64,000 bases of DNA from Aphanomyces cochlioides (Eukaryota; Oomycota; Saprolegniomycetes; Saprolegniales; Verrucalvaceae). This document shows, piece by piece, positions 18,621 to 30,369 of the stretch. The notes below the pieces were generated by a model that was not told the DNA's origin, searched no databases, and was given only the letters and a program-made list of their open reading frames with translations. Position numbers and translations under genes: made by a program. Location: the NCBI GenBank assembly GCA_019828595.1, contig JAHQRK010000004.1, positions 1,488,001 to 1,552,000 of the forward strand, written 5' to 3'. Positions within the stretch are counted from its first letter, which is position 1; every line of letters begins with the position of its first letter.

Positions 18621-21330
18621 GGAGATATCTTTTGCCGTTTGGACGATGGAGTAAAATAATAAACAGTCGTCGGTGTCTGGCGCAGATGCTTCTTGATCAA
18701 TCGCTCGACAGCGTACCAATTGAAGCCAGGAGTTCCAGCACCCAGACGAGGCATGTGTACTGAGGCATGGAGTTCACGAGCCTTGTGCGACAATGCTTCG
18801 AGTGCGACTTGGAGTGAGTTCAATCGAATCTCCAGAGTTTTGGTCGTTCGTTTCTTCTTTTGATGGAGAAAGCTTTGCACCACGAGCAAACACACAAAAG
18901 TGTTATCAGCAATTGGGATGCAATGCGCTTGGCCCAGTTTCAAGTCTTGGTTGGTCTTGGCTTGCGCATAGACTTGCTCAGGAATTGTTGATCGATGCGA
19001 AATAGCACCGAAAAATCCTCGAGGAGTCCACATTCCGCTCGTGTCAACGCAATGCACAATGATGACAGGTTCTGAAGGTGAAAGAGGCTTGACCAAGGCT
19101 GCATTTCCAGATTTGTACTCCAAACTGATGATTTCTTCTTTGTCGTCATCGATTATAACTACTTGCCCGTCTTCCGCTGCTTCTTCAGTCGAGACCACAT
19201 AAGAAGTATAGTTGTTCTTGAGCCACAATGCTTCTTTTCGAGCTTTCCTCTTGCGTTCAATCTCTTCCTGATTCGGTGGCTCCTCTTCGTCGCTAGAATC
19301 GTCTTCATATTTTGCAATAGCTTTGTTCGAGCGGCGAAGTTTGGATGGAGCTGACGTGCTTTCGGCCTTGAGTTTCTTTAAACTTTGAGCATCTTGCTTG
19401 GAATAATCATGGCCCTCAAAATAGTACATGTTTTCGTCTTGTACAGCATCCTCGATGCCACTGGCAACCACTGGGGTGCTTGTTTGGCCTCTGCTCAATA
19501 TGGTCTCCAGTTGATCTGGCGTCAAAGGTTCCAATTCTGTATCCTCCGACTGCTCCATTAAGTGATGTAAGCCATATTGGAGCATGTCTTCAGGCGATTC
19601 ATCGTCGTTATCGATGTTTGCTTTGGACGCCTCGATGACCTGCATGGATCATTAATCCTGACAGAGAAGTATTATTGGGCCCTTACCGTTTTCGATAGCT
19701 TTAGCTTCGAGAGCGATCTCTTGTAGATAATTTCTTCAACTGAATGTGCGCACACAAGGTGAATCACGTGGATGGGTTGGGTCTGCCCCATGCGATATGC
19801 TCGTGCCAATGCTTGCAGCTCCATTTGAGGATTGTAGTCCACATCACAAAAGATAACCTTTTAAGACGCAAAAATGTCAAGAAACTCGCGAAAATACAAC
19901 TTACCGTGTCTGCACGCTGTAGATTCAAACCCACACCTCCTGCTCGCGTGCTGACAAGAAATAAAAATGTGTCTTCATTGCGGAAGCGGTCAATTGTTTG
20001 CCACCTAAATAAAGCTGTCAATGCAATCTTCAGAAGAATTTGCGTACCTTTCTTCACCACGCACTGATCCATCCAATCGCTCGTATGAATAATGTTGCCA
20101 CGTGCAGTAGTCTTGAATGATATCCAAGAAGGCCGTTGAGGTACTAAAGAGCAAGATGGTATGCTTCTGGGCTTTGAGTTCCGCCAAAATTTGGTGCAAC
20201 ACAAAGAGTTTGCCACTGTTCATGTACAAATGAGGACCTTCCTGAAAAGGCTCCGGTTCTGCATTTGGAAACAAGTAGGGATGGTTACAAGCTTTTCGAA
20301 GCTGAGCGAGGATATTCTGAAAGGATAAGCTTGAGAAAGAATAAGATTGTGCAAAATTCATGTGACGTACTTTGATTGGAAAGCCGTGCCCTTGGATACG
20401 ACTTCCTTGTAATATGCTCGTTGCATCGCAGACATTTCTGCATGAATCACAACTTTCGAGAGTGGGGGCAACTTTAAAGTATGCTCAACATCCTTGACTG
20501 TACGCAATAACAATAATGGAGATAAGATGGATCGAAGGAATGTCGGAGACATTGTCGTGGATTGGAATGCCTGGCAAACAGCTGGGGTAAACAATGCGGG
20601 GTTGAGAAATGAAAGCAGCGCTGATAGTTCCTCCATATTGTTTTGAATTGGTGTGCCTGTCAATAGCATTTTCCGTTCGAACCTAAGTTTAGAGTGAGTG
20701 GTCAAGGTGTGTGGTCCGTTAAATGTACTGGATCTCATTGCTTAATGTTTGGTGGATTTTGGCCTTGGCATTCTTCAAACGGTGTCCTTCGTCGAAGACA
20801 CCAATTGACCAGTGAGTTGCTTTGAAGAACGATACGTCCAGGAGCACCAACTCGTATGAAGCAAGGAGAATTCGAGTTGGGGCATTCTTGAACTACGAAG
20901 GATTGTAAGCAATTCCGCTATCATTTCCGAATACCTCATTTTGAATCTTCTGGCGATCTTGTTTTTCTCCAGAATATACCGCGACGGACAAATGTGGCGC
21001 GAAGCGTTGGAGTTGCTCTTGCCAATTTGGAAGCACGCTGAGTGGAGCAACAATTAAGCTCGATTTGAACGCATTTTTGTGAATTTCGTCGAGAAAGCAG
21101 ATAAATGCAATCGTCTGCAGGGTTTTGCCCAAGCCCATCTCGTCACCCAAAATAACATTCAGCTTTGCGCTTTCACGGTGGGCGAGCCACTTGAGACCCT
21201 CCAGCTGGTAGTCATGGAGTTCGACATCTATTAAGCGGCCAGTAGCAGAAGAGGCCACGTCGTCTGATGGCTTGGATGCGCCTTGGAGCTTCTTGTCGAG
21301 CGTTGCAACTACACCTTTCAATGTCTCCAT
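18617..21330 (-). CDS. CHD1L: CHD1L/ALC1-type SNF2 chromatin remodeler with macro domain
   Basis: Seven exons, about 812 residues; introns at 20893-20934, 20683-20728, 20317-20366, 20005-20047, 19858-19904 and 19640-19686. The SNF2 motor shows [13 protein letters not shown] (motif I), DEGH (motif II), [10 protein letters not shown] (III), [27 protein letters not shown] (V) and [11 protein letters not shown] (VI). The last 130 residues are a macro domain ([36 protein letters not shown]), which in ALC1 binds poly(ADP-ribose) and releases autoinhibition. Between them is a charged linker of about 150 residues. Predicted role: ADP-ribose-triggered nucleosome sliding in DNA repair. This motor-plus-macro order is diagnostic. 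Confidence 0.93.
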
Positions 21331-21525
21331 TTCGCACCAGCAGCTCTATTTGAAAGTGGCATCGACGAGGTTAACGTCTTTCTGAATGCTGGTCTTTCAC
21401 TTAACTTCCGTACCATCACTCTCAACCCAACACCAAACAGGACAAAAGACTCTCACTTACTGTTATGCTGCACAACTAAGAGTAATCGATGCGATGCAGT
21501 CGTTTTTAAGAACCTAATTGACCTC

Positions 21526-23030
21526 TTACAATTTGGCTTTCAAAAGAAGTACCTCGACAAGGCAACCGGCCACGGGCATGTAATATAGCGACGCTGGGAA
21601 AGGATCGGTCAGAGAGCCATTGTCATAAACGATCGGACGGAGGTCCGATTTACCCAGAGCTTCGTGCAAGCTCGACCACTTTAACTGTTAGCCCCAGAGA
21701 CAATGTAGTTGTCTTACTGGTGTTTCTGGAGTCACGGCTGGGCACTCATGGCGACGGGAGGCATGTGATTTGAGGTGCTCCAAGCGAAAATTGCATTTCA
21801 AGTAAGTGTTGAATTCGCTGTGCCTACATGTCGTTTAGCATGAGCAAGCTTCATAAACAAACCCAGGAATGTTAGTTCGCAAGATGATCTTCGAGACAGC
21901 GTGCGAGCCAGAGTACAAAATGTCAAGACCCAACTCGGGATAATTGTGGAAATATTCGCCTGAACACCTAGGAGAGTCAATAATTACTTCATAGATGTGA
22001 CGTCGTCTACTCAGAGGGGTCTAAACTGGTCTTGTAGTACGTCGAAGATGGCGCACCAAGTTCACTCATAACGTCCTTCGTGAAGGGTGAGAGAATACTT
22101 GTTGTTAAGTTTACCTGTGGCGAATAGCCCATGCGAATCGAGCGTTTTGTCAAAGTGAACAATACAACAATGGCTTTCATGTTGGATAGGTCAACGACAA
22201 CAGGCTCAAAGTAATTACTACACCATATTTACAATATAGATGTCGCAAGATATTACCTCTTGAGCGGTTGGGGTGCTTCTGGGCTTCCCAGGTTGTCACC
22301 GCAAAAGATCGAGAACCCAATCGCGGCGGGTGTGAATCCATTCTAATCATGTCGTACTAGGTCAATTCTTATTGCGATTGACTTACTGGGAATTCGACGG
22401 GAATAGTGTCTCTATTTTTGTACAATCTCTCGAATTCGGGCGGGATTGGAAATTGAAAGCTGCCTCCTGGATAGTGCAACGAGTATATATTCACTTTGGG
22501 GTCGTATGTTCCAGGATAGGTTGGACCCAGTAACTAATTTTGATTGAGTTTTAACACAACATGCCAAGAGCAAGTAGATATACCTGATATACCGAGAGGA
22601 ACGACGAATTCACATCTTTGCCGAAGATTATATTGCTGTGGTAACGTAACGTGATCTTGTTCAATTGATACACTTGAATGACTGTCAAAAGCTGGGTCAC
22701 TGGATCAAACTTCAGCTACACGAGTTCAAGATAAGAGTGCTGCACACAAATACCTTTAGACCGTCTTCCGGGGAGTTGATTACAATACCCGATTGAAATG
22801 GATCGTCTTCGCTGTATTCAATCTACGAGAAAGGACGTAATTCGAGATGCACGCAAGATCGCGATACTTCAAAAGGACGCACGGGATTTCGACTCTAAGA
22901 ATAAGACGATTATGCACTTCCACGACTTTACCAAATACACCTTGAGTACGGCGATGCTTTCCGACAGCGTCGCTCCCAGAAGCAACGGACCGACTTTCTT
23001 GCCCAGCACGATCTCCCAAACTTCTTCCAT
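21526..23030 (-). CDS. PHAF1: PHAF1 / UPF0183 family protein
   Basis: Eleven exons joined by ten short introns give about 400 residues that follow the UPF0183 (human C16orf70) family from end to end. The start is MEEVWEIVLGKKVGPLLLG at 23030. Family marks are GIVINSPEDGLKL, LGPTYPGTYD, the FPIPPEF region, FCGDNL, GEYFHNYPELGLDIL and RTNIPGHSEFNTYLKCNF, ending LLLKAKL. In animals the protein is recruited to forming phagophores; elsewhere it is little studied. One TAG-containing segment near 22000-22018 is explained by a 43-nt intron with donor GTAGAC. It lies 196 bp upstream of the CHD1L gene on the same strand. Confidence 0.85.
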
Positions 23031-23060
23031 CTTGAACGGAAATTTTAAACTCCTTCGTTT

Positions 23061-23104
23061 TCCGGATGATCAACATTCAGGATAAGGTTCGTTATCCGGA
23101 TTTC
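23061..23104. promoter_or_regulatory. ATCCGGAT-type motif pair between divergent genes
   Basis: TTTCCGGATGAT at 23059-23070 and GTTATCCGGATTTC at 23091-23104 lie 30-75 bp upstream of the PHAF1 start, in the spacer shared with the divergent gene at 23350. Confidence 0.4.
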
Positions 23105-23349
23105 TTTTTCCACGTTCTTCAGCGCGTGATTGGCCAAAACGCGATTTGGGTCAGCAACATCACATAGCTGGACGACTGACTTGGATGAAGGTCGCGGAGA
23201 TGAAGGAGACGACGACAAAGAACAGCCCAGTAGAGCATAGACAATTGCCCTCTCTACGTGCACAACACGGAGCTCAAAGCAATCCATCTACGTCCTTTCT
23301 TGGCGTACCTTCCAAGTGTGTGTACTCGAATTGCATGTATTCTCATCTC

Positions 23350-25196
23350 ATGTCTGGTGCAGGTGTCGAAACAAATCGTGACGACGATAGTATGGACTGC
23401 TCGGAAGAAGACACATCGTTGCTCGGGAAAAGGAAAAGAATTCCAGGATCTTTGGATGCGAAGCCTCGCATAAGCCCGAAGACGTCTATTTCAGCTGTCG
23501 AAAGTACAATTCAAGTCAAGATCATTGAACAACCACCACGGGTTTGGTATCGCGATCAAAAAGGTCGCAAAACGATTTTCACGATATCTGTGGGAATCGT
23601 TGAGAGCAGCAATGTTGAAAGGCTCTTGAGGCTTGACATCCCCGGTGCCTTTTTTAGAACAAAATTGCTCTACGAGAATGGGTTAGTTTGAAGGTTATCT
23701 TACATGAAGCACTGAGCGTGCACTGTTATGTAGGAACGAAGTGTCTGATTCACGTATATTGGACCTTCGGACAGGGCCGTTTCCTGAGCCCAACTCTTCG
23801 TCCGCCACATTGAGCCTTCGCATCAGTGATATTTCGAAGAACCATCAAAACCAGGTAGATAAATGTCAACCTTTCCATCAGTTCACTGTGGTAGAAATTC
23901 CGTGTGCGAGTTGAATATGCTTGCCCCCAATTGCCACCTGTTGCAAGTGCGATCACAGATGCAATCCATGTCCTTTCCAAGCACGTGGTACGTACTTCCT
24001 CAAGTACCCCCTGCCTGACCACCTTATTTAGAAGAAAAGTTTACCCACAGAACTTCATATCATGAAGACTCAAAGTCCTTCCAGTGCTTCAAGTGAAGAT
24101 ACAATGTCTACTCAAGCAACACCGCCTTTCGATTGCCCGCCAGTTGTAGACGCCCCAGCAGCCCCTGCAGTTGAAACCTCCTTTAAATTGGCAAACCACA
24201 TGTCCCTGTCAAGATGGTGTGATACAGCTCACAGCATTCTCACTCACATGGAATGGACGCCATATCCTTCGCCGTCAGGAAAAATGGAATACAAATGCAA
24301 TATGTGCCAAGCCATCCAGCCAAATAAACAGACTGCCAAGCATACGAACTCTTGCATGCTTCAATACTTGCTCAGTGCAGTTGGTAAGTGAAGAAGGGTC
24401 CATGTTCAGTCCTGAATGACATTTCCTAGAGCGTTCTCCACGGCTACCCTCGCCAGCTCCACTCCAAACCAACTTTGAAATGCACGAAAGGCTGAGTGCA
24501 GCAACTGTCTTCAAGCCAATACCACAATCAGTCTTCAAGTAATTGTAATCCCAATGGCATGTAAATACCTTTGCTGTAGGACTGAAAGGAGAGACGATAT
24601 GGGTGAGCTGTCGATGATATCTATTGGTGATTTGGGGGTATTTGATGGAAAATCATCGACGTTTGACGATGCTTTGATGCTCAAGAGTCTTAGCCAAGTG
24701 TCTGTGAACGATGACGATTATGTTTCCTTTTCCGGTGCGCAAGTTGAACGGCTGTACCATCCACCACCACCAGATTCAATGCACGCCTTATCTCGATTTA
24801 CCGAGACTGCAATTGGTGCGGTAAAAAGCGAGGATGCTGTTGCAATCGTTAGCGTCAACAAGTTACCTCCCTACGGCTACCCAGCCTTTGACTCAACGTG
24901 GTCATTGCTTGGATTTTATCAACCATCTCTAGAGGTACATGCGTTGCGTTACGTTGATATCACTCACCTCTCTCTAGAGTAAGGATATCTTGAGCTTCAC
25001 GGCTCTTCAAGACGATGAAATTGAGCATTTTTGGGACAGCAACGTGGACATGGAGACCACAGTGAATCAAATAAAGTCAGGAAAGTGCTCATTGGAGGCG
25101 ATGGACTCGTTTATTTCGATCCATGAAGATGGCTTTGAATCGCTGGATGGACTGAAGTCAAGACTCTTGTCTCTTGCTAGCACTCAATCAGCCTGA
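23350..25196 (+). CDS. Unknown protein with an Ig/p53-like candidate domain
   Basis: Seven exons (23350-23681, 23734-23854, 23895-23984, 24032-24383, 24430-24538, 24580-24934, 24978-25196) join in frame to 525 residues. Residues 55-205 form one candidate domain: IIEQPPRVWYRDQKGRKTIF, RTKLLYENGNEV, SRILDLRTGPFPEP, SATLSLRISDISKNHQNQ, then KFRVRVEYACP. The pattern of an opening QPP, strand-rich body and SKNHxxQ/F closure suggests a beta-sandwich similar in plan to Rel/p53 or CBP60 DNA-binding folds, but I cannot place it. A Cys/His cluster (YKCNMCQ...KHTNSCM, exon 4) could bind zinc. The remainder is acidic and disordered. The start may lie upstream in the same frame (to 23146). Confidence 0.6.
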
Positions 25197-25387
25197 AGAA
25201 AATCCTCCTGTCGATGGCAACTCGAGGTATCAGAGGCTCGCAATAGTTAACTGATATTAATAGCAACAAAGACATATCCAAATCGTCCTATTGCCAATTC
25301 GTTACATCGGTTTCGACTCGATTGAATTGTCGGTTGCATATTGAACCTGCAGCATAAGGCGAGGTCGAGGGGGACAGCTGCGACACC

Positions 25388-28312
25388 ATGGATGCTCCAG
25401 CGAGCGTTCCATCTGACGAAACACCTCGAACTCCCCACCGGAAACAACCGAGCCATGGAGTTGTGGATGAGAAACGTCATTCAGTAGTAGTCCCACCAGA
25501 AGTGATGGCCCGGCTCGAAGCTGACGCAGAAGCCAAGAGGCGGTCCACTGCTCAAAGGCATACGTTTTTGACGACTGGCCTCTTGAGCAAAGTTGCACCG
25601 TTTGAAGCAATCAAGCGAAAACGAAAAGCTTTGAAAAGGCATAAGACAACACCAGATGAAATATCCAAGTCGAAAGGCAATCCAAGCCACGTACCAAAGT
25701 TTGAAGAGCACGCCAACGAGCGAGAGAATTATCAATTAGGTGGATTCATTGGCGTTGTGAACGAAGTCATTTCGACACGAAAGAAGGAAACGTCACTGGA
25801 GATGAAATGGGTTGTCATGCCCAACAGCAAGTTCCGGAAAACATGGGACGTCATACTCATCCTCTGCTTGATCTATGTTGGTAAGTTCATCACCTGTGGA
25901 GCCTCCCTGACGTATCCTCTTCGTAGCCATCTTTCTTCCTCTGCAATTATCCTTCTTTGCATCCCAAATGTATCAAAGTAGACCGCAATCTATACGAACT
26001 AATGCCATCCATAGGACTGCAGACAATATGCAGTCATGGCTAGGAAGTTACATCACAGATCGGTTCACGGATGTGGTCTTTCTCGTGGACATTTTCATCA
26101 ATTTTCGAAGCCCGGAAATTTCCCGCAAGGGCGACGTGAGCTTTGATGCCTCACGCCAAGCAAAAAAGTATTTCCAGTCTTGGTTTATTGTGGATGTGGT
26201 GTCAATCATCCCTTTTGACAATTTGTCCATCCTCTTTTTTGGCTCATCTGACACTTCGACGAGTGGTGGCAGTGTTCATTTGAGTCGATTACCTCGCCTC
26301 CTGCGCATGTTCCGACTCACAAAAATTCTCAAAGTCGTGGTACGCTCCCCACCACACGTCTATCCTCCTTACGATAAAAATATTGTAGCATGCTAGCCGC
26401 ATTTTTCAACGCTATGAATCTCACGTTTCAATCAAGTATGGTTATCTCCGCTTGATGAAATTTTCCATGGGAATTGTCATCATGATCCACGTACGTTTGT
26501 CTCCAATGTCTATGAGAATTCACGGCCATCTCTCCAGTGGCTGGCCTGTGCTGCGTACTTGTCGGCAATCCTCTCGAAAGAACAAGATGACTCGGTCTTT
26601 ACTTGGCTTGATGTCGCGCATAAAACTCACCAAATCGACACGTATGACTTTACTCAGGAGTACGTCATCAGCATCTACTGGGCTACCATGGTACTCTTCC
26701 CTGCAAAGCTGTGATGTACTTTGTAATAATAGACAATCACGACGATTGGATATGGCGATGTCACTGCGACCAACATAGTCGAGCGTGCGTTCTTTATTGT
26801 CATGATGCTTATCGGTGCTGGCATGTATGCATACGTCGTTGGTACGATGTGCCAGTTGGTCGAGGGACTCAACGTTGACGCATTGGAATTCCAGCGCGAG
26901 ATGGTCTACTCATGAATTTATCATTGCATTGGTAATTTCGATTCTAGGACCGAGTCAACGACTTTTTGGAAATGAATGCAATCCCGCAGTCGCTGCGCCT
27001 GCGCATTCGTAAATATCTTTTGTACAAGCGCGATGCTCGCATCAGCAACATTTCAGAATTACTGTCCTCTGTGAGCCCTGCCATTCGAGATGAAGTCGCT
27101 TTGTTCAAATTTGAAAAAGTTCTCGGCTCCGTGGCTCAATTTCGTGGCGCACCGTCCGATTTCCTCGCCGCGCTAGCACTGAAATTGACCACGAGTACGT
27201 CCAAAACACACATCTTCGACATTGATCTGCGCATTTTAGTGGTGTTTGCGCCGAATGAAATGATCACTGTGTTTGGACGCGTCGGTAAATCCATGTACAT
27301 AATCAACCGAGGCCGCGTTCAGATCGAGCGGATGGCTAGCGATGGCAAGATTGTTGTCGTCAGTGTCCTGGAGGAAGGCAGCTATTTTGGCGAGCGAGGG
27401 CTCTTATTCTCGTCGAAACGCCGTGCATCCGTGCGTGCTCTTTGCTACGTCGAGGCCAGTTGCCTCACACGACGAGATCTCGAAGAGGTGGCGAATGATT
27501 TTCCCAACGTGAAGAAAGTGATTCGCAAGAGCATGGTCAAGGAAGTGATCGCGCGAAGTTTGGCGACGGGAGAAGTCGTCGCGTTGGCGCAGAATCCAGA
27601 ATTTGTGCGAAAACAAATGCAAATTTATGCCAAAGTCCACAGCGCACGACCAAACTCGATTGCTTCGACCAATGCAGCCAAGCCTGATGTATCGCCGCAA
27701 ACAGTTCTGACAGTCCCGAGCGACCCAAAAGATGCACCACCACTTCCAGGGCGACGTAGCCTGCATTCAATCCATGAAGACCGAGACCATCCACATGGAG
27801 CTCCTTTAGAACCAGCGCCACCGCGTCTTTTTCATGAGGAACCGCTTCCAGTGGAGCCCAGGAGCCGTCCCAAGGTTTTAACTGACGCGAATGCTTTCAA
27901 GCCCAAGAAAAAGCTCTTTCGAATTGAACCTACTTGGGCAGACGATGAAGATCCATTTGGCTCGAGGCGGCGCAGTATTCTACGAGGACCCACATCGGCC
28001 GCACTGCGACGCAAGAGCTGCAGCATGTCTGCTCTCACGCAGCTGCAAAAACAAACCTCGCTCTTGGAAAAGCAAGCCGACAGTCAAAGCCAATCTGAAG
28101 TGGATGAAGATGACTCGACGGTTGACGGCGACAACGACAATGGTCCAAGCGAAGCGATGATTGCCATGATGGACGCCCACGAAGAACTACTCGACGCAAT
28201 GAGCACGTCTTTGGGAGAGCTCAGGGCCAAGTCGGACATGACAGAGATGGCCCTCAACACAATTTTAGACAAACTCAATAAGCTTGAAGCCATGCTCACA
28301 CCGCAGGGCTAG
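25388..28312 (+). CDS. EAG/HCN-like voltage-gated K+ channel with cyclic-nucleotide-binding domain
   Basis: Seven exons (introns 25881-25926, 25970-26014, 26340-26388, 26491-26537, 26691-26732, 26904-26947) encode 883 residues. A long basic N-terminus leads to six membrane segments: S1 after FRKTWDVILILCLIYV, S2-S3 with FLVDIFINFR and WFIVDVVSIIPFD, an S4 voltage sensor in RLPRLLRMFRLTKILKV, and a pore with the selectivity filter TTIGYGD. The C-linker and CNBD follow (FGRVGKSMYIINRGRV, GSYFGERGLLF, KRRASVRALCYVE). The tail is disordered and ends in a short coiled coil. A plasma-membrane K+ channel is expected; cyclic-nucleotide control is inferred. Confidence 0.92.
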
Positions 28313-28432
28313 CTAACTTATTTATTTCTCAACCTATGGAACGCAAACTCATGTTGACAAGCAAGATTGGAGCTCCACGACGACCTTGGATGTGCGCTTT
28401 CGACGCTCCGGACAGTTTCACAAGCTAATTAT

Positions 28433-29928
28433 ATGTCGAATGCGCATCTTGTTGTCCTCGGGGAGCCTGGCGTCGGCAAGAGCAGTCTTATTCAAGCCCT
28501 GGGAGGTGAAATCCTCGGACGAGGTATGCTCCTCGTTCGTCCTCTCACCAAGACTGTAGATGGAGCCATCGTGTCGTATCAAGTGGTAAACCAACACGGC
28601 AAGGAGAGTATTCTCGAGTCCAGCGATGCCTCGACGGCCATTTTGAGCCACCATCCACAGTTCACTCTGCTTGCATTTGACCTGACACGTCAAGAAACCT
28701 TTGCAGCGATCATTTCAAAGGTCCGTCGATCGATGGAATTCGTGGTTGTGCCTCATGGAAATGTGTGTCGTAGTGGGCTCTGGTTGACCATGCGCAGTGC
28801 AAACAACAGGTCGTGCTTGTCGGGTGTAAATGCGATGCGATCGCAGACGAGAGTTTTCTCCTTGCAACGGAGGCTCAAGCGTACGCAGATTCAGAATTCA
28901 ACGGGTATTTTGAAACATCGACTGTCGCGCCGTCCCCTGGACTCGATCAACTGCGAACTCTGCTCTTCTCCAAGTAAGAAGGCGAGCATGAATGGCTAGA
29001 CTCAAAACTGTATGGGCCCAGGACCGTCAAAGCTGAAGTTGCCACTGAAATCCCCTCGAAACAATTGGAGCCGCCCGTCATGGCCGAAACCATCCATGAG
29101 AGACAGATTTGGCTCGACGACATGGAACAAAGAGCGGATATTAAGCCATGCAACATCGCTGCAGCGCGTATTTTCTCGTACGGTCGAGCCAAGGCCAAGC
29201 AAATTGATCAAGTGCAGAGTCAGCACTGCCCAAGCTTCGTCACCAGGCTCTATGCTCGACAAAGACGGCAACAAGATCAATGTGACGCGAAGCGCAAAGC
29301 GCCGATCGTTCTCTTCAACTCGGATGGATCTCTTCGCCAGTTTTCCTTCATGCAAGACACCCAAGCAAGTATTCACCGCTCTGAAGCGACCAAGAAGTGG
29401 CAAGCCAACGTCGAGAATGAACTGGAAGAAGCTGCCAATGCGCCAAAGATTTCTCCTAAGGCAAAAGGCAAAAAGTCGCCGAAACGAGCGCTCAAGTCGC
29501 AGAAAGCAGAGCCACCGCTCATTCGTCTCGTGCTGGAGAGTAGTTGTTCTCCTGGCAACGCGCCATCGAACGCAACGCTCGACTTGGAAGAGGCTCCACG
29601 TTCAGAGCAAGTAGAGCCCAGGAAAGAGACTGACGAGATGGACATCATGACAGTCGACTTGACACTACAAGCAAGTTGTCATGAGGATGAAGGGATAACG
29701 CAGCAACCTCTCAAAGTTGAATCGACTGACGAAATCACGTTTGACGCGACCGCGGAGTCGATTCCTCATGATGCAGAAGCTCTCGATTTACTCCTCAGTG
29801 AGAGTGTCGCCAGCGCTGCACTCGTCCAAGATCCAACGAGTCCTCTTGATCAAGTTGAAGACGACGATGTTACCTTCAACGACGACGATATCCTTGGCGC
29901 TCTTGATGCCTTTCAATTGTCCATTTAA
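28433..29928 (+). CDS. P-loop GTPase-like protein with long disordered tail
   Basis: Three exons (28433-28720, 28774-28973, 29022-29928) give 464 residues. The first 170 residues resemble a small GTPase: G1 is GEPGVGKSS, a G4-like VGCKCD and a G5-like ETST are present, but the DxxG (G3) motif is not visible, so nucleotide handling may differ from Ras. The rest is charged and low-complexity, with KAKGKKSPKRALKSQKAE and acidic stretches to the end (LDAFQLSI). The TAA near 28974 is removed by a 48-nt intron. Start chosen at MSNAHLVVLG, the first ATG in frame with the P-loop. Confidence 0.6.
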
Positions 29929-30369
29929 GCACTGATGTTCCTCTTTCGCCCTTCATCTGACTTCGCTTCTTTTCCTAGCCCCAGAGCAGAACGAGTGGCT
30001 TTGAATCTTACAATCCGAGGTCGGATCGACTCTCTGGATGAGGGCGTTTCACGGCCAGCCTAACGTCGACTGCGCAGGGAGCAAAGATTGGCCGGTCAAC
30101 ACGCTGACTCGTCATCTTCGTTTCTTGCCCACCAGGGAGACAACCACGAATAACTTCACACGTTTGAAATGTCATCTTCAATGTGCCTCTCTGTAATCGT
30201 ACATTTGTTCCATCTCATTCTATGTATGTATTGAATGTACATTGTACAATGCCGTACGTACATTGCGAGAAAGCCTTCCATAGCCCAAAGGTCGCGAGCC
30301 AAATGTTCGACACCACACGTCTTTGAAGATGCGATGCGGCTTTGATTCACGTCCATTTCCTCATTGACC
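29929..30369. other. Spacer
   Basis: No gene seen. It must hold the promoter of the amidinotransferase gene. A palindromic TGTACATTGTACA word lies near 30236-30248. Confidence 0.5.

Noticed and set aside
18073..18719. Minus-strand frames antisense to the NAF1 tail
   Set aside because: They mirror the Pro/His/Tyr-rich repeat-like coding of NAF1; no independent support.
21960..22040. Two apparent 20-nt introns in the PHAF1 gene
   Set aside because: A single 43-nt intron with donor GTAGAC and the same acceptor restores frame and family similarity, so ultra-short introns are not needed.
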